This document shows, piece by piece, positions 17,309 through 26,743 of a stretch of 64,000 bases of DNA. The stretch's first letter is position 1, and each line of letters begins with the position of its first letter. Position numbers and translations under genes: made by a program. The notes under the pieces were generated by a model. That model had not been told where the DNA came from, did not search any database, and saw nothing but the letters and a program-made list of their open reading frames with translations. The DNA is from an uncultured Pseudoruegeria sp. (GTDB lineage Bacteria; Pseudomonadota; Alphaproteobacteria; Rhodobacterales; Rhodobacteraceae): NCBI GenBank assembly GCA_947498155.1, contig CANMJD010000011.1, positions 1-64,000 of the forward strand, given 5' to 3'.

Positions 17309-18303
17309 CCGTATACGCATTGAATGGCCTTGGCCGGATGGGCAAACTCGCCCTGCGCCCGCTGATCGAATCCGGCGCTGACATCGCCTTTATCAACGAC
17401 GCCGTGGGCGATCCGGCGATGCATGCGCATCTGCTGGAGTTTGACTCGGTCCATGGCCGCTGGCCTGCCGAATTTTCCGCCGATGACAACAGCATCACCG
17501 TTGACGGCAAAGCCATCCCCTGCACCAAAACCCGCAACATTGCCGATCTGCCGCTGGACGGCGTCGATGTCGTGATCGACTGTACCGGCGTGTTCAAAAC
17601 AGAATCCGCACTGGCCCCCTATTTCGCCGCCGGTGTGAAAAAAGTCGTGGTCTCGGCACCGGTTAAAGACGGTCCCACCGCCAATATCGTTTATGGGGTG
17701 AACAACAGCGAATATGATCCGGCCAAACACAGCATCATCACCGCCGCCAGCTGCACCACCAACTGCATCGCGCCGGTGGTCAAGGTGCTGCTCGATGGCA
17801 TCGGCATCAAACACGGCTCGATCACCACGATCCACGATGTGACCAATACCCAAACCATCGTCGACCGCCCCGCCAAAGACCTGCGCCGCGCCCGTTCAGC
17901 CCTGACCAACCTGATCCCCACCACCACCGGTTCGGCCACCGCGATCACCCTGATCTACCCCGAGCTGACCGGCAAATTGAACGGCCACGCCGTGCGCGTG
18001 CCGCTGCTCAATGCCTCGATCACCGATTGCGTCTTTGAAATGGCCCGCGAAACCACAGTTGAAGAGGTCAACGCCCTGTTCAAAGCCGCCGCCGAAGGCC
18101 CGCTTCTGGGCATTCTGGGCTATGAACCGCGCCCGCTGGTGTCTTCGGATTATACCAATGACAAACGTAGCAGCATCATTGATGCGCTCTCGACCATGGT
18201 GGTCAACGGCACGCAACTGAAAATCTATGCGTGGTATGACAACGAATACGGTTATGCCCACCGGCTGGTTGATGTCGCCAAAATGGTCGGAGACTCCCTG
18301 TGA
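17305..18303 (+). CDS. Glyceraldehyde-3-phosphate dehydrogenase, ArsJ-associated
   Basis: 332 residues with the complete GAPDH fold: N-terminal Rossmann start NGLGRMGK (a NGFGRIG variant), catalytic ASCTTNC, HDVTNTQ, and C-terminal [13 protein letters not shown]. In ars operons this enzyme makes 1-arseno-3-phosphoglycerate from arsenate and glyceraldehyde 3-phosphate, which ArsJ then exports. The tight coupling to the ArsJ gene (GTGA overlap) and the ArsR-ArsC gene supports this role rather than central glycolysis. Confidence 0.9.
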   Translation: MTVYALNGLGRMGKLALRPLIESGADIAFINDAVGDPAMHAHLLEFDSVHGRWPAEFSADDNSITVDGKAIPCTKTRNIADLPLDGVDVVIDCTGVFKTESALAPYFAAGVKKVVVSAPVKDGPTANIVYGVNNSEYDPAKHSIITAASCTTNCIAPVVKVLLDGIGIKHGSITTIHDVTNTQTIVDRPAKDLRRARSALTNLIPTTTGSATAITLIYPELTGKLNGHAVRVPLLNASITDCVFEMARETTVEEVNALFKAAAEGPLLGILGYEPRPLVSSDYTNDKRSSIIDALSTMVVNGTQLKIYAWYDNEYGYAHRLVDVAKMVGDSL

Positions 18304-19562
18304 CACGCCCCGCCGGTTTTGGCGCCTATGTGACCGTCACGGCGGCCTATTGGGCGTTCATGCTCACCGATGGGGCCTTGCGGATGCTGGTGCTGTTGCA
18401 CTTTCACACGCTGGGGTTTTCACCGGTGCAGCTGGCCTATCTCTTTGTACTCTATGAAATCGCTGGCGTCGTCACCAACCTCTCGGCAGGCTGGGTCGCG
18501 GCGCGGTTTGGCCTGACCTCAACGCTTTATGTCGGGCTCGGGTTGCAGGTCATTGCCCTGCTGGCGCTTGCGCAACTGGACCCAAGCTGGGGCATCGGGT
18601 TTTCGGTGGCTTTTGTGATGCTGGTGCAGGGCCTGTCCGGCGTGGCCAAGGACCTTGCCAAGATGAGCAGCAAAAGTGCGGTCAAACTGCTGGCCCCGTC
18701 TGATGCAGGCGGGTTGTTTAAATGGGTCGCCCTGCTGACCGGATCGAAAAACGCCGTCAAAGGCGCGGGTTTTCTGCTGGGTGCGGTGCTGCTGGCGGTC
18801 TTTGGGTTTGTGCCCTCGGTGCTGGCTATGGCGGCGATACTGGCGGTGATCCTTGTGGCCGTGGTGATTTTGATGCCCTCGGGCCTGCCGGTCGGACGCA
18901 AGGACGCCAAATTCTCCGAGGTGTTCTCAACGAACCGCAATATCAACTGGCTGTCCTTTGCCCGGATGTTCCTGTTTGGCGCGCGTGATGTCTGGTTTGT
19001 GGTCGGCATTCCGATCTATTTCTACGCCGTTCTGTCGGACGGTTCCGAAGCCGGAAACCGCGCCGCCTTTTTCACCATTGGCAGCTTTATGGCGGTCTGG
19101 ACGATCCTTTACGGTTTTGTGCAAGGCAGCGCCCCGCGCCTGCTGCGCGCCAAATCCCGCAGCGCGTCTGAACTGATCTTGCAGGCCCGCCATTGGGTTG
19201 CTGCCCTTTGTGTTGTGCCCTTTGGGCTGGCGGCGCTGGTCTTTGTCACAGGTGATCCTGCCCCTTGGCTCACCGCCACGATCATCCTGGGCCTGCTGGT
19301 TTTTGGCGCGATCTTCGCGGTGAACTCGGCCCTGCATTCCTATCTGATCCTTGCCTTTACCGATGCAAAGCGGGTGACGATGGATGTCGGATTCTACTAT
19401 ATGGCCAATGCCGCAGGGCGCTTGATGGGGACGGTGCTTTCGGGGCTGACCTATCAGCTTGGCGGGTTGCCGCTGTGTCTTGGCACCGCCGGGGTGATGG
19501 TGCTGATCAGCTATCTCGGGGTGCGCCGGATCGGGCAGGCCCCTGCCCCGCACCTCGCCTGA
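18300..19562 (+). CDS. arsJ: ArsJ organoarsenical efflux MFS permease
   Basis: 420 residues, GTG start overlapping the preceding TGA. MFS transporter with about 12 hydrophobic helices. The ArsJ-specific stretch [20 protein letters not shown] followed by [19 protein letters not shown] is evident. Exports 1-arseno-3-phosphoglycerate, which then breaks down to arsenate outside. The set (regulator-reductase, GAPDH, ArsJ) gives resistance to arsenate; no ArsB/Acr3 arsenite pump is seen in the window. Confidence 0.9.
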   Translation: MTRPAGFGAYVTVTAAYWAFMLTDGALRMLVLLHFHTLGFSPVQLAYLFVLYEIAGVVTNLSAGWVAARFGLTSTLYVGLGLQVIALLALAQLDPSWGIGFSVAFVMLVQGLSGVAKDLAKMSSKSAVKLLAPSDAGGLFKWVALLTGSKNAVKGAGFLLGAVLLAVFGFVPSVLAMAAILAVILVAVVILMPSGLPVGRKDAKFSEVFSTNRNINWLSFARMFLFGARDVWFVVGIPIYFYAVLSDGSEAGNRAAFFTIGSFMAVWTILYGFVQGSAPRLLRAKSRSASELILQARHWVAALCVVPFGLAALVFVTGDPAPWLTATIILGLLVFGAIFAVNSALHSYLILAFTDAKRVTMDVGFYYMANAAGRLMGTVLSGLTYQLGGLPLCLGTAGVMVLISYLGVRRIGQAPAPHLA

Positions 19563-19655
19563 ACCGGGGCTGGCTTTCCACAGGCCGCGCCCTAGGCTAT
19601 GACGGAAGAAATCGCGGCCGTCCCACGGCCGCCCGCCCAAAACCAGAGGTCCCCG

Positions 19656-21119
19656 ATGCGCACACTCAACGATCCGTCCCTGTTAAAACAAGCCGCCATG
19701 GTCGGGAATGGCTGGATGGCACCCGAAGCCTCGAACCATCTGAAAGTCACGAATCCCGCCACCGGCGAGGTGATCGGCATCGTGCCCAACCTGGGGGCCG
19801 AGGAAACCAAAGCCGCAATCCGCGACGCGGCCAAAGCGCAAAAGGCATGGGCCAAAGAGACCGCCAAAACCCGCAGCGACATTCTGCGCCGCTGGTTTGA
19901 TCTGATGATGGAAAACCAAGATGATCTTGCCAACATCCTGACAGCAGAACAGGGCAAACCCTTCGCCGAAGCCAAGGGCGAAATTGCCTATGGGGCCAGC
20001 TTTGTCGAATGGTTCGCCGAAGAGGCCCGCCGCGCCTATGGTGACATCACGCCGGGCCATGCGGATGACAAACGTATCCTGACGATCAAGCAACCCGTCG
20101 GGGTCGTCGCCGCCATCACCCCGTGGAATTTTCCCAATGCGATGATCACCCGCAAAGCCGGACCGGCCTTTGCCGCTGGTTGTGCGATGGTGCTGAAACC
20201 CGCCAGCCAAACCCCGTTTTCCGCCATCGCCTTGGCGGTGCTTGCCGAACGCGCCGGCCTGCCCAACGGGCTGTTTTCGGTGCTCACCGGATCGGCCCGC
20301 GAAATCGGCGGTGAAATGACCGCCAGCAAGACCGTGCGCAAACTGACCTTTACCGGCTCTACCGAGATCGGCGCAAAACTCTATGAACAATGCGCCCCGA
20401 CGATCAAAAAGCTTGGGCTGGAACTGGGCGGCAACGCGCCCTTTATCGTCTTTGACGACGCCGATCTGGACGCCGCTGTCGACGGCGCGGTAATCGCAAA
20501 ATTCCGCAACAACGGCCAGACCTGCGTCTGCGCCAACCGCATCTATGTGCAAGCCGGTATCTATGACGCTTTCGCCGAAAAGCTTGCCGCCAAGGTTAAA
20601 TCCTTGCGCACCGGCAACGGCTTTGAGGACGGCGTGACCTTTGGGCCGCTGATTGATGCTGCGGCAGTGAAAAAGGTGCAGGAGCACATCAAGGATGCCA
20701 CCGATAAGGGTGCTCAACTTGTCTTGGGCGGCAGCAAACACAGCCTTGGCGGCACCTTCTTTGAACCGACGATCCTGACAGATGTGACCCGCGACATGGC
20801 CGTCACCCGCGAAGAAACCTTCGGCCCCGTCGCGCCGCTGTTTCGTTTTGATACAGAGGATGAGGTGATCGCGGCGGCCAATGACACCGATTTTGGGCTG
20901 GCCTCTTATTTCTACAGCCGCGATATGGCGCGCAGCTGGCGGGTCTCCGAAGCGCTGGACTATGGCATGGTCGGGGTGAACACCGGCTTGATTTCAACCG
21001 CCGAAGCGCCCTTTGGCGGGGTCAAAATGTCAGGGCTGGGCCGCGAAGGATCGCGCCATGGGCTCGATGATTTCATGGAGATGAAATATATCTGCATGGG
21101 CGGCATCAACCCTGCCTGA
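19656..21119 (+). CDS. gabD: NAD(P)-dependent succinate-semialdehyde dehydrogenase
   Basis: 487 residues from ATG 19656, preceded by AGAGG; an earlier in-frame ATG at 19599 adds 19 unlikely residues. Aldehyde dehydrogenase with [37 protein letters not shown] (catalytic Glu region) and [11 protein letters not shown] with the catalytic Cys. The extra Cys two residues after it (CVC) is typical of GabD-type enzymes. Oxidises succinate semialdehyde to succinate. It follows arsJ by 93 bp and is probably a separate unit; relation to arsenic is not apparent. Confidence 0.87.
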   Translation: MRTLNDPSLLKQAAMVGNGWMAPEASNHLKVTNPATGEVIGIVPNLGAEETKAAIRDAAKAQKAWAKETAKTRSDILRRWFDLMMENQDDLANILTAEQGKPFAEAKGEIAYGASFVEWFAEEARRAYGDITPGHADDKRILTIKQPVGVVAAITPWNFPNAMITRKAGPAFAAGCAMVLKPASQTPFSAIALAVLAERAGLPNGLFSVLTGSAREIGGEMTASKTVRKLTFTGSTEIGAKLYEQCAPTIKKLGLELGGNAPFIVFDDADLDAAVDGAVIAKFRNNGQTCVCANRIYVQAGIYDAFAEKLAAKVKSLRTGNGFEDGVTFGPLIDAAAVKKVQEHIKDATDKGAQLVLGGSKHSLGGTFFEPTILTDVTRDMAVTREETFGPVAPLFRFDTEDEVIAAANDTDFGLASYFYSRDMARSWRVSEALDYGMVGVNTGLISTAEAPFGGVKMSGLGREGSRHGLDDFMEMKYICMGGINPA

Positions 21120-21148
21120 CCACCCGCGCCAAGACCGGTTGTACGCAT

Positions 21149-21182
21149 AAAAAAGGGGGCCAGTCCGGCCCCCGATTTTTCG
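21149..21182. terminator. Bidirectional terminator between gabD and rhaI
   Basis: GGGGGCC (21155-21161) pairs with GGCCCCC (21167-21173) around a 5-nt loop, flanked by A-run before and T-run after, so it can end transcripts from both convergent genes. Confidence 0.85.
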
Positions 21183-21185
21183 TTC

Positions 21186-22460
21186 TTAAACGATACCGCC
21201 ACCGGCACCGCTGACCTTGGGGCGCGCTGCCGCGACCTTGGCCCGATAACCCGAGGCCCGATAGGCCGCCACCGGATCAATCGCGCCGCCGTCCAACACC
21301 CGCGCTTTGGCCAGGATCGCATCCACATCGGTGCGGAACGCCTGGCGCAACGTGGCCGAAGCCATCAGCGCGTCATTGGCATCCTGATAGCCCGCAAGGG
21401 CGACCCGATCGACCAAAGACGCCTGCACAAAGGCCCGCTGGATTTCAACACAGGAAATCATCAGGCTTTCAATCGGATCGGTCACGTTATGGGACTGATC
21501 AATCATATGCGAAAGGTCCAGACCCGGCGTGTTTTCAGCGTCCACCAACTCGTTCCAGACGAGGAACAACCGGTACGGATCGATTGTGCCGCTATCCAGA
21601 TCATCGTCGCCATATTTGCTGTCGTTAAAGTGGAAACCACCCAGCTTACCGGCATGAATCAAGCGCGAGACGATCATCTCGATGTTCACATTCGGCGCGT
21701 GATGGCCCAGATCCACCAGACACATGGCCTTGTCGCCGAGCTCTTGCGCGGTCAGCAGGGACGTGCCCCAATCCTGAACCACGGTCGAATAGAACGCCGG
21801 TTCATAAATCTTATGCTCTGAAAACAGACGCCAGTCGTCGGGCAGACCGGCATAGATGTCTTTCATAGAGCCCAGATAACGGTCGAACTGACGGCCCATA
21901 TGGGTCTGACCAGGGAAGTTCGCGCCATCGCCAATCCAGACGGTCAACGCCTTAGAGCCGATCTTCTGACCAATCTCGATACATTCCAGATTGTGATCTA
22001 CCGCCTGCGCACGGGTGGCGGCGTCGGTGTGCGACAAAGACCCGAACTTATAGGAATGATCCTGATCCGGCTGGTCCTGAAACGAATTGGAATTCATCGC
22101 ATCAAAGGACAAACCGTATTGCGCCGCCTTGGCGGTCAGATCTGCCGGATCGGCTTTGTCCCACGGAATATGTAAGGACACCGACGGTGCCGCACAGGTC
22201 AATGTATGGATCACACCGCAATCGTCGAGCTTGTCGAAAATATTGGCAGGCTCGCCTTCACCGGGGAAACGGGCGAACCGCGTGCCACCGGTCCCGGTAC
22301 CCCAGGATGGCACAGCCACCCCGAACCCACGGGCGCGTTCAACGATGGCGTTAATATCAATGCCTGCGCGGTCCAGTTTTTCGCCCAAAGCGGCAAAATC
22401 GGTGTCCAACGCTGTGGCGCGCGCGGCGTTTTCAGCCTCGATCAGAGTCGTATCAATCAT
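21186..22460 (-). CDS. rhaI: L-rhamnose isomerase (rhizobial RhaI type)
   Basis: 424 residues. Xylose-isomerase-like TIM barrel of the RhaI family found in Rhizobium and Roseobacter: GVAVPSWGTGTGGTRFARFPG, LTCAAPSVSLHIPWDK, LTVWIGDGANFPGQ, FSEHKIYEPAFYSTVVQDWG and CLVDLGHHAPNVNIE, which carry the Glu/His/Asp metal ligands; later GFHFNDSKYGDDDLDSG. Converts L-rhamnose to L-rhamnulose. Follows rhaD on the minus strand with a hairpin in the 56-bp gap. Confidence 0.9.
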   Translation of the reverse strand: MIDTTLIEAENAARATALDTDFAALGEKLDRAGIDINAIVERARGFGVAVPSWGTGTGGTRFARFPGEGEPANIFDKLDDCGVIHTLTCAAPSVSLHIPWDKADPADLTAKAAQYGLSFDAMNSNSFQDQPDQDHSYKFGSLSHTDAATRAQAVDHNLECIEIGQKIGSKALTVWIGDGANFPGQTHMGRQFDRYLGSMKDIYAGLPDDWRLFSEHKIYEPAFYSTVVQDWGTSLLTAQELGDKAMCLVDLGHHAPNVNIEMIVSRLIHAGKLGGFHFNDSKYGDDDLDSGTIDPYRLFLVWNELVDAENTPGLDLSHMIDQSHNVTDPIESLMISCVEIQRAFVQASLVDRVALAGYQDANDALMASATLRQAFRTDVDAILAKARVLDGGAIDPVAAYRASGYRAKVAAARPKVSGAGGGIV

Positions 22461-22480
22461 GGTCTTCTCCCTACAGAATT

Positions 22481-22508
22481 CCGCGCCTGTACCAAAGCAC
22501 AGGCGCGG
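22481..22508 (-). terminator. Hairpin between rhaD and rhaI
   Basis: Perfect 10-bp stem CCGCGCCTGT (22481-22490) with ACAGGCGCGG (22499-22508) and an 8-nt loop, in the gap of the minus-strand rhaD-rhaI pair. No strong U-tract; likely partial terminator or mRNA stabiliser. Confidence 0.55.
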
Positions 22509-22516
22509 TTTCTGGC

Positions 22517-24613
22517 TTAGCGTGTAAAGGCCTGCACGTTGCCCGCGTCGACATTCACGATGTTACCCGTGGATTTTGCCGATTTATCGGAGGCAAAGAA
22601 ATAGGCCGCTTCGGCAATGTCTTCTGGCAGAACGGACCGCTTCAGCATCGAGCGCTGACGATACATTTCTTCCAGACCCTCTTTGTCGGTGCCATAGGTG
22701 CCCGCACGCTGGTCCAGCCAATCGCCTTCCCAGATTTTGGACCCGCGCAACACCGCGTCAGGGTTCACAACATTGACCCGAATACCGGCCTCGGCACCTT
22801 CCAGCGCCAGACAGCGCGCCAGATGGATTTCAGAGGCTTTCGCCGTGCAATAGGCCGCCGCATTCGGCGAGGCCGCCAAACCGTTTTTCGAGGCAACAAA
22901 GACCACCGAACCGCCCATTTGCTGAACCCGCATCATCTTAAAGGCTTCGCGGGACACAAGGAAATAACCGGTGGACAGGATGTCCATGTTCTTATTCCAC
23001 AGCGCCAGCGTGGTTTCTTCGATCGGGGCAGAGGAGGCAATACCGGCGTTGGAGACCAGAATATCAACACCACCGAATTCAACAGCTGTTTTCGCATAGG
23101 CGGCGGCAACGGCATCTTCGTCGGTGACATTCATGATCACACTGCGCACAACATCGGCCCCGAACTGGCTCACCAGTTGGTTCTGAGTCGCCGTCAGGCT
23201 TTCTTCGTTGATATCGGCCAGCATCACGCAGGCACCTTCAGACAGGTACCGTGCCGCTGTGGCTGAACCGATCCCGCCAGCACCACCGGTGACAAGCGCA
23301 ACCTGACCGGCAAGGCTTTTGGGTTTCGGCATCCGCTGAAGCTTGGCTTCTTCAAGCAGCCAATATTCGATGTCGAAAGCTTCCTGCTCGGGCAGGCCGC
23401 AATATTCGGACACCGCATCGGCGCCGCGCATCACGTTGATCGCGTTGACGTAGAATTCGCCGGAAATCCGGGCCGTTGCACGGTCCTTGGCAAAAGTAAT
23501 CATGCCAACACCGGGGATCAGATACACAACCGCATTCGGGTCGCGCAGCGCCGGGCTGTCGTCATGTTTGCAACGGTCATAATAGGCGCCATAGCCTTCA
23601 CGGTAGGTGGCGATTTGTGCCTCCAGACCTTCAAGTACTTCGTCGATGTTGTTTTTGGCCGGATCAAAATCCACCACCAGCGGGCAGATTTTTGTGCGCA
23701 GGAAGTGGTCAGGGCAGGAGGTCCCCAGCGCCGCCAGTGCGCGCATGTCTTTGGCGTTCACAAATTCCAGCACCGTGTCGCTGTCGACAAAATTGCCAAC
23801 CATATGCTGCTGACCGGAAACAAAGCCGCGAATCGCGGGCATCAGTTGCGCCGCTACTGCAGCGCGCTCATCTGCGGGCAGGCTTTCGTGGATCGCGCCA
23901 CCAAAGGACGGAATATCCGCCGTTTTTTCTTCAAAATAGGCGATCGCCTTATTAATGATGTCCAGCGTCAGCTCGTAGCAGGTTTTGGCGTCATCATCCC
24001 ACGTGAACAAACCGTGGGATTCCAGAACCACACCTTTGGCATCGGGGTTATCAAGGCAGAATTTCTCCAGCCACAGACCCAATTCATAACCGGGTTTTTT
24101 CCACGGCAGCCAGCCAATCGAATCCCCAAAAATCTCTTGGGTCATCGCCTTGCTGTCTTTGGAGGCCGCGATGGCGATAATCGCATCGGGGTGCATGTGG
24201 TCCACATGGGCTTTGGGGACATAGGCGTGCAGCGGCGTATCAATAGAGGCCGCGCGCGGGTTCAGATTAAAGGTACAATGGGGCAGATAGCCAACCATTT
24301 CATCTTCGAATTCCAGACCGCGGTACATGCCCTTCAGGGCGCGCAGCTTGTCCATATAAAGCGTTGAAAAGCCGTCCATCTTAATGGAACCAACATCGCC
24401 ACCAGAACCTTTGACCCAAAGCACTTCGACTTCTTCGCCGGACAGAGGATCTTTTTGAAAGACTTTCGCAGAGGTGTTGCCACCGCCATAGTTCGTTACA
24501 CGCTTGTCCGACCCCAGCAAATTGGAGCGGTACAAAAGCTTTTCAGGCTCACTCATAGTGGCCGCTTTGCTCTCGTCCCACAGGGAAACAAGCCGATTGG
24601 CTCCGGTTGTCAT
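22517..24613 (-). CDS. rhaD: Bifunctional rhamnulose-1-phosphate aldolase/short-chain dehydrogenase
   Basis: 698 residues from the ATG at 24613, which has a strong GGAGGAG upstream; a longer frame start at 24697 lies in the promoter. Two parts: a class II aldolase domain (residues 1-430, with HVDHMHPDAIIAIA giving zinc His ligands and a later LESHGLFTW) and an SDR domain (440-698, GGAGGIGSATA, SNAGIASS, YCTAKASEIHL). Splits rhamnulose-1-phosphate to dihydroxyacetone phosphate and L-lactaldehyde, then oxidises the aldehyde to lactate. Divergent from the DeoR regulator. Confidence 0.92.
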   Translation of the reverse strand: MTTGANRLVSLWDESKAATMSEPEKLLYRSNLLGSDKRVTNYGGGNTSAKVFQKDPLSGEEVEVLWVKGSGGDVGSIKMDGFSTLYMDKLRALKGMYRGLEFEDEMVGYLPHCTFNLNPRAASIDTPLHAYVPKAHVDHMHPDAIIAIAASKDSKAMTQEIFGDSIGWLPWKKPGYELGLWLEKFCLDNPDAKGVVLESHGLFTWDDDAKTCYELTLDIINKAIAYFEEKTADIPSFGGAIHESLPADERAAVAAQLMPAIRGFVSGQQHMVGNFVDSDTVLEFVNAKDMRALAALGTSCPDHFLRTKICPLVVDFDPAKNNIDEVLEGLEAQIATYREGYGAYYDRCKHDDSPALRDPNAVVYLIPGVGMITFAKDRATARISGEFYVNAINVMRGADAVSEYCGLPEQEAFDIEYWLLEEAKLQRMPKPKSLAGQVALVTGGAGGIGSATAARYLSEGACVMLADINEESLTATQNQLVSQFGADVVRSVIMNVTDEDAVAAAYAKTAVEFGGVDILVSNAGIASSAPIEETTLALWNKNMDILSTGYFLVSREAFKMMRVQQMGGSVVFVASKNGLAASPNAAAYCTAKASEIHLARCLALEGAEAGIRVNVVNPDAVLRGSKIWEGDWLDQRAGTYGTDKEGLEEMYRQRSMLKRSVLPEDIAEAAYFFASDKSAKSTGNIVNVDAGNVQAFTR

Positions 24614-24679
24614 TGTGATCTCCTCCCGATCCTCGGATACTTGATTGAATTTGGTCAGAGATTGAGCGAAGCGCGACGT

Positions 24680-24756
24680 ATTGTCAATCGTAAACAATCA
24701 CAAATGATCAACTTTGGTCTAAAAATGACGGTTTATGACAATTAGTGATTGACAAT
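24680..24756. promoter_or_regulatory. rha divergent promoter with perfect 10-bp inverted repeat
   Basis: ATTGTCAATC (24680-24689) is repeated in inverted orientation as GATTGACAAT (24747-24756), 57 bp apart, in the AT-rich region between rhaD and the DeoR gene. Each arm lies near one of the two divergent starts. Suggested binding sites of the DeoR regulator, with possible looping. Confidence 0.6.
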
Positions 24757-24799
24757 GAATAGGCGGTTACGGCACATTCAGCGCCAACGGGAGGAAGTA

Positions 24800-25600
24800 A
24801 TGCACGAAAAAGAACGCCATAGGATCATTCTGTCCGCAGTTCAGGAGCGTCCAGTTGCGACGATTCTAGAGCTCTGCAGCATGACTGGTGCGTCCGAAGC
24901 CACGATTCGCAGGGATGTCTCTGCACTGGACGAAGACAAAAAGCTGCGCCGTGTGCGCGGCGGTGTCGAAGCATTGCACCCCAATCAGTTTCCCAGCCTC
25001 GCCGGTCGCCCTTTTGCGATCAACGAAGCAATCAACATCACTCAAAAGCAAGCAATTGCCCGCAGGGCCGTCGAACTTTGCGACGATGGCGAGCCGATTA
25101 TCATCAACGGCGGCACCACCACCTTTCAAATGGTGCACCCGCTGGCCACCCGCCGCTGTCAGGTCTTCACCAACTCGTTCCCGATCGCGGAACATTTGCT
25201 GAAGAACTCCAAAAACACCGTGCTGATGTCGGGTGGCGTAATCTATCGCGAGCAAAACATCGTGCTCTCGCCTTTTGATAATGACGTGACCCGCAACTTC
25301 TACGCCCGCCGCATGTTTATGGGCGCGCAAGGGGTCGGGCCATTGGGCGTGATGGAAGCAGACCCGCTGATCATTCAAGCGGAACAAAAACTCATCGGAC
25401 AGGCAGACGAACTGGTGCTGCTTGTGGATTCGGGGAAATTCGAGTCCCGCTCCAGCCTCGTGCTCTGTCCGTTGAACGGCATTGATGTGCTGATCACCGA
25501 TGACGGGATCAGCGACCGCGCCGCCGCCATGGTGGAATCCGCGGACATCAAATTGATCGTGGTGCCAGCCGGTGCCGCGAAGGAAGAGGCGGCATCGTAA
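24800..25600 (+). CDS. DeoR-family regulator of rhamnose genes
   Basis: 266 residues from ATG 24800, which has GGGAGG six bases upstream; the frame is open further back but enters the operator. N-terminal DeoR helix-turn-helix (ERPVATILELCSMTGASEATIRRDVSALD) followed by the sugar-phosphate-isomerase-like sensor domain (INGGTTTFQM, LMSGGVIYRE, FMGAQGV). Represses or activates the rha genes in response to a phosphorylated intermediate such as rhamnulose-1-phosphate. Leads the plus-strand set regulator, importer, mutarotase, kinase. Confidence 0.9.
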   Translation: MHEKERHRIILSAVQERPVATILELCSMTGASEATIRRDVSALDEDKKLRRVRGGVEALHPNQFPSLAGRPFAINEAINITQKQAIARRAVELCDDGEPIIINGGTTTFQMVHPLATRRCQVFTNSFPIAEHLLKNSKNTVLMSGGVIYREQNIVLSPFDNDVTRNFYARRMFMGAQGVGPLGVMEADPLIIQAEQKLIGQADELVLLVDSGKFESRSSLVLCPLNGIDVLITDDGISDRAAAMVESADIKLIVVPAGAAKEEAAS

Positions 25601-25656
25601 CGACCAAAATGGAACGGCGAGCCGCAAAAGTTTAGGAAAACCAGGGAGGAAACCTA

Positions 25657-26646
25657 ATGAAACTTACGAAACTCATGACATCCGTGGCTGTTGCCGCTGG
25701 TCTTTTTGCGGGCCCCGTTGCTGCCGACGACATGCGTATTGCGCTTGTTGTTAAGGCTCTGGGCATTGGCTTCTTTGAAGCTGCCGCCAAAGGTGCCGAA
25801 GAAGCGGCTGCTGAAATCGGTGGTGTAGAAATCATCTATACCGGTCCAACCGACACCACAGCCGAAGGCCAGATCGAAGTGCTGAACGCGCTGATCGCTC
25901 AGAAAGTTGACGCCATCGCCGTGTCCTCCAACGACACAGACGCGCTGGTCCCAACCCTGAAAAAAGCCATGGATCGCGGCATTACTGTTGTGTCCTGGGA
26001 CTCCGGTGTTGCCCCTGACGGTCGTCAGGCCCACCTGAACCCCTCGTCCAACGCGCTGATCGGTAACATGATCATCAAGATGGCCGCAGACAACCTGCCA
26101 GACGGCGGCGAAGTTGCTGTTCTCTCCGCGACAACAACCTCTACGAACCAGAACATCTGGATCGAAGAAATGACCAAAGTGCTGCCGAACTACGCTGGCA
26201 TCGAAGTTGTTGCGACTGTTTACGGTGATGACCTTGCCGATAAATCCTACCGTGAGGCCACTGGCCTGATGCAATCCCACCCAGATCTTGACGCCATCAT
26301 CGCGCCGACATCCGTGGGCATTGTTGCGGCTGCCCAAGCGGTTGCCGACGCTGGTAAAATCGGTGAAGTCAACGTCACCGGTCTGGGTCTGCCATCCGAA
26401 ATGGCTGGTGCCATCGAAAGCGGCGCATCCAAATCCTTTGCGATCTGGAACCCGATCGATCTGGGTTACTCGGCCACCATGCTGGCACACCAGCTGGCAA
26501 CCGAAGCCGCCACTGCCGAGCCAGGTGCCGAAATCAGCATCGGTCGCATGGGCACAATCACACTGGATGACACAAACTCTGCCGCTATGGCCGACCCGTT
26601 TGTCTATGACTCCAGCAACATCGATGCCTTCAAAGACATCTTCTAA
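25657..26646 (+). CDS. rhaS: Rhamnose ABC transporter substrate-binding protein
   Basis: 329 residues, signal peptide of about 23 residues ending VAA, then a type-I (ribose-binding-like) periplasmic protein: RIALVVKALGIGFFEAAAKGAEEAAAE, QKVDAIAVSSNDTDAL, VVSWDSGVAPDGRQAHLNPSS. This is the signature of RhaS in the rhizobial rhamnose transporter. Codon choice is visibly biased toward a restricted set, as in highly expressed genes. GGGAGGAAA precedes the ATG. Confidence 0.92.
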   Translation: MKLTKLMTSVAVAAGLFAGPVAADDMRIALVVKALGIGFFEAAAKGAEEAAAEIGGVEIIYTGPTDTTAEGQIEVLNALIAQKVDAIAVSSNDTDALVPTLKKAMDRGITVVSWDSGVAPDGRQAHLNPSSNALIGNMIIKMAADNLPDGGEVAVLSATTTSTNQNIWIEEMTKVLPNYAGIEVVATVYGDDLADKSYREATGLMQSHPDLDAIIAPTSVGIVAAAQAVADAGKIGEVNVTGLGLPSEMAGAIESGASKSFAIWNPIDLGYSATMLAHQLATEAATAEPGAEISIGRMGTITLDDTNSAAMADPFVYDSSNIDAFKDIF

Positions 26647-26665
26647 ACAAAGCTAAGTCTTATTG

Positions 26666-26696
26666 CAGGGGCGGCGCAGTTCTTTTGCCGCCCCTG
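26666..26696 (+). terminator. Hairpin after rhaS
   Basis: Perfect 10-bp stem CAGGGGCGGC (26666-26675) with GCCGCCCCTG (26687-26696), 11-nt loop, between the binding-protein gene and the ATPase gene. Likely stabilises the rhaS message and attenuates downstream transcription. Confidence 0.7.
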
Positions 26697-26743
26697 TGCA
26701 CCTTCAATCGTGCCTCTCGGGGCATTGCAATAGGGTTGCGCCA

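Noticed and set aside
17305..18303. Glycolytic gapA
   Set aside because: Overlaps ArsR-ArsC and ArsJ genes in an arsenic operon; no glycolytic neighbours.
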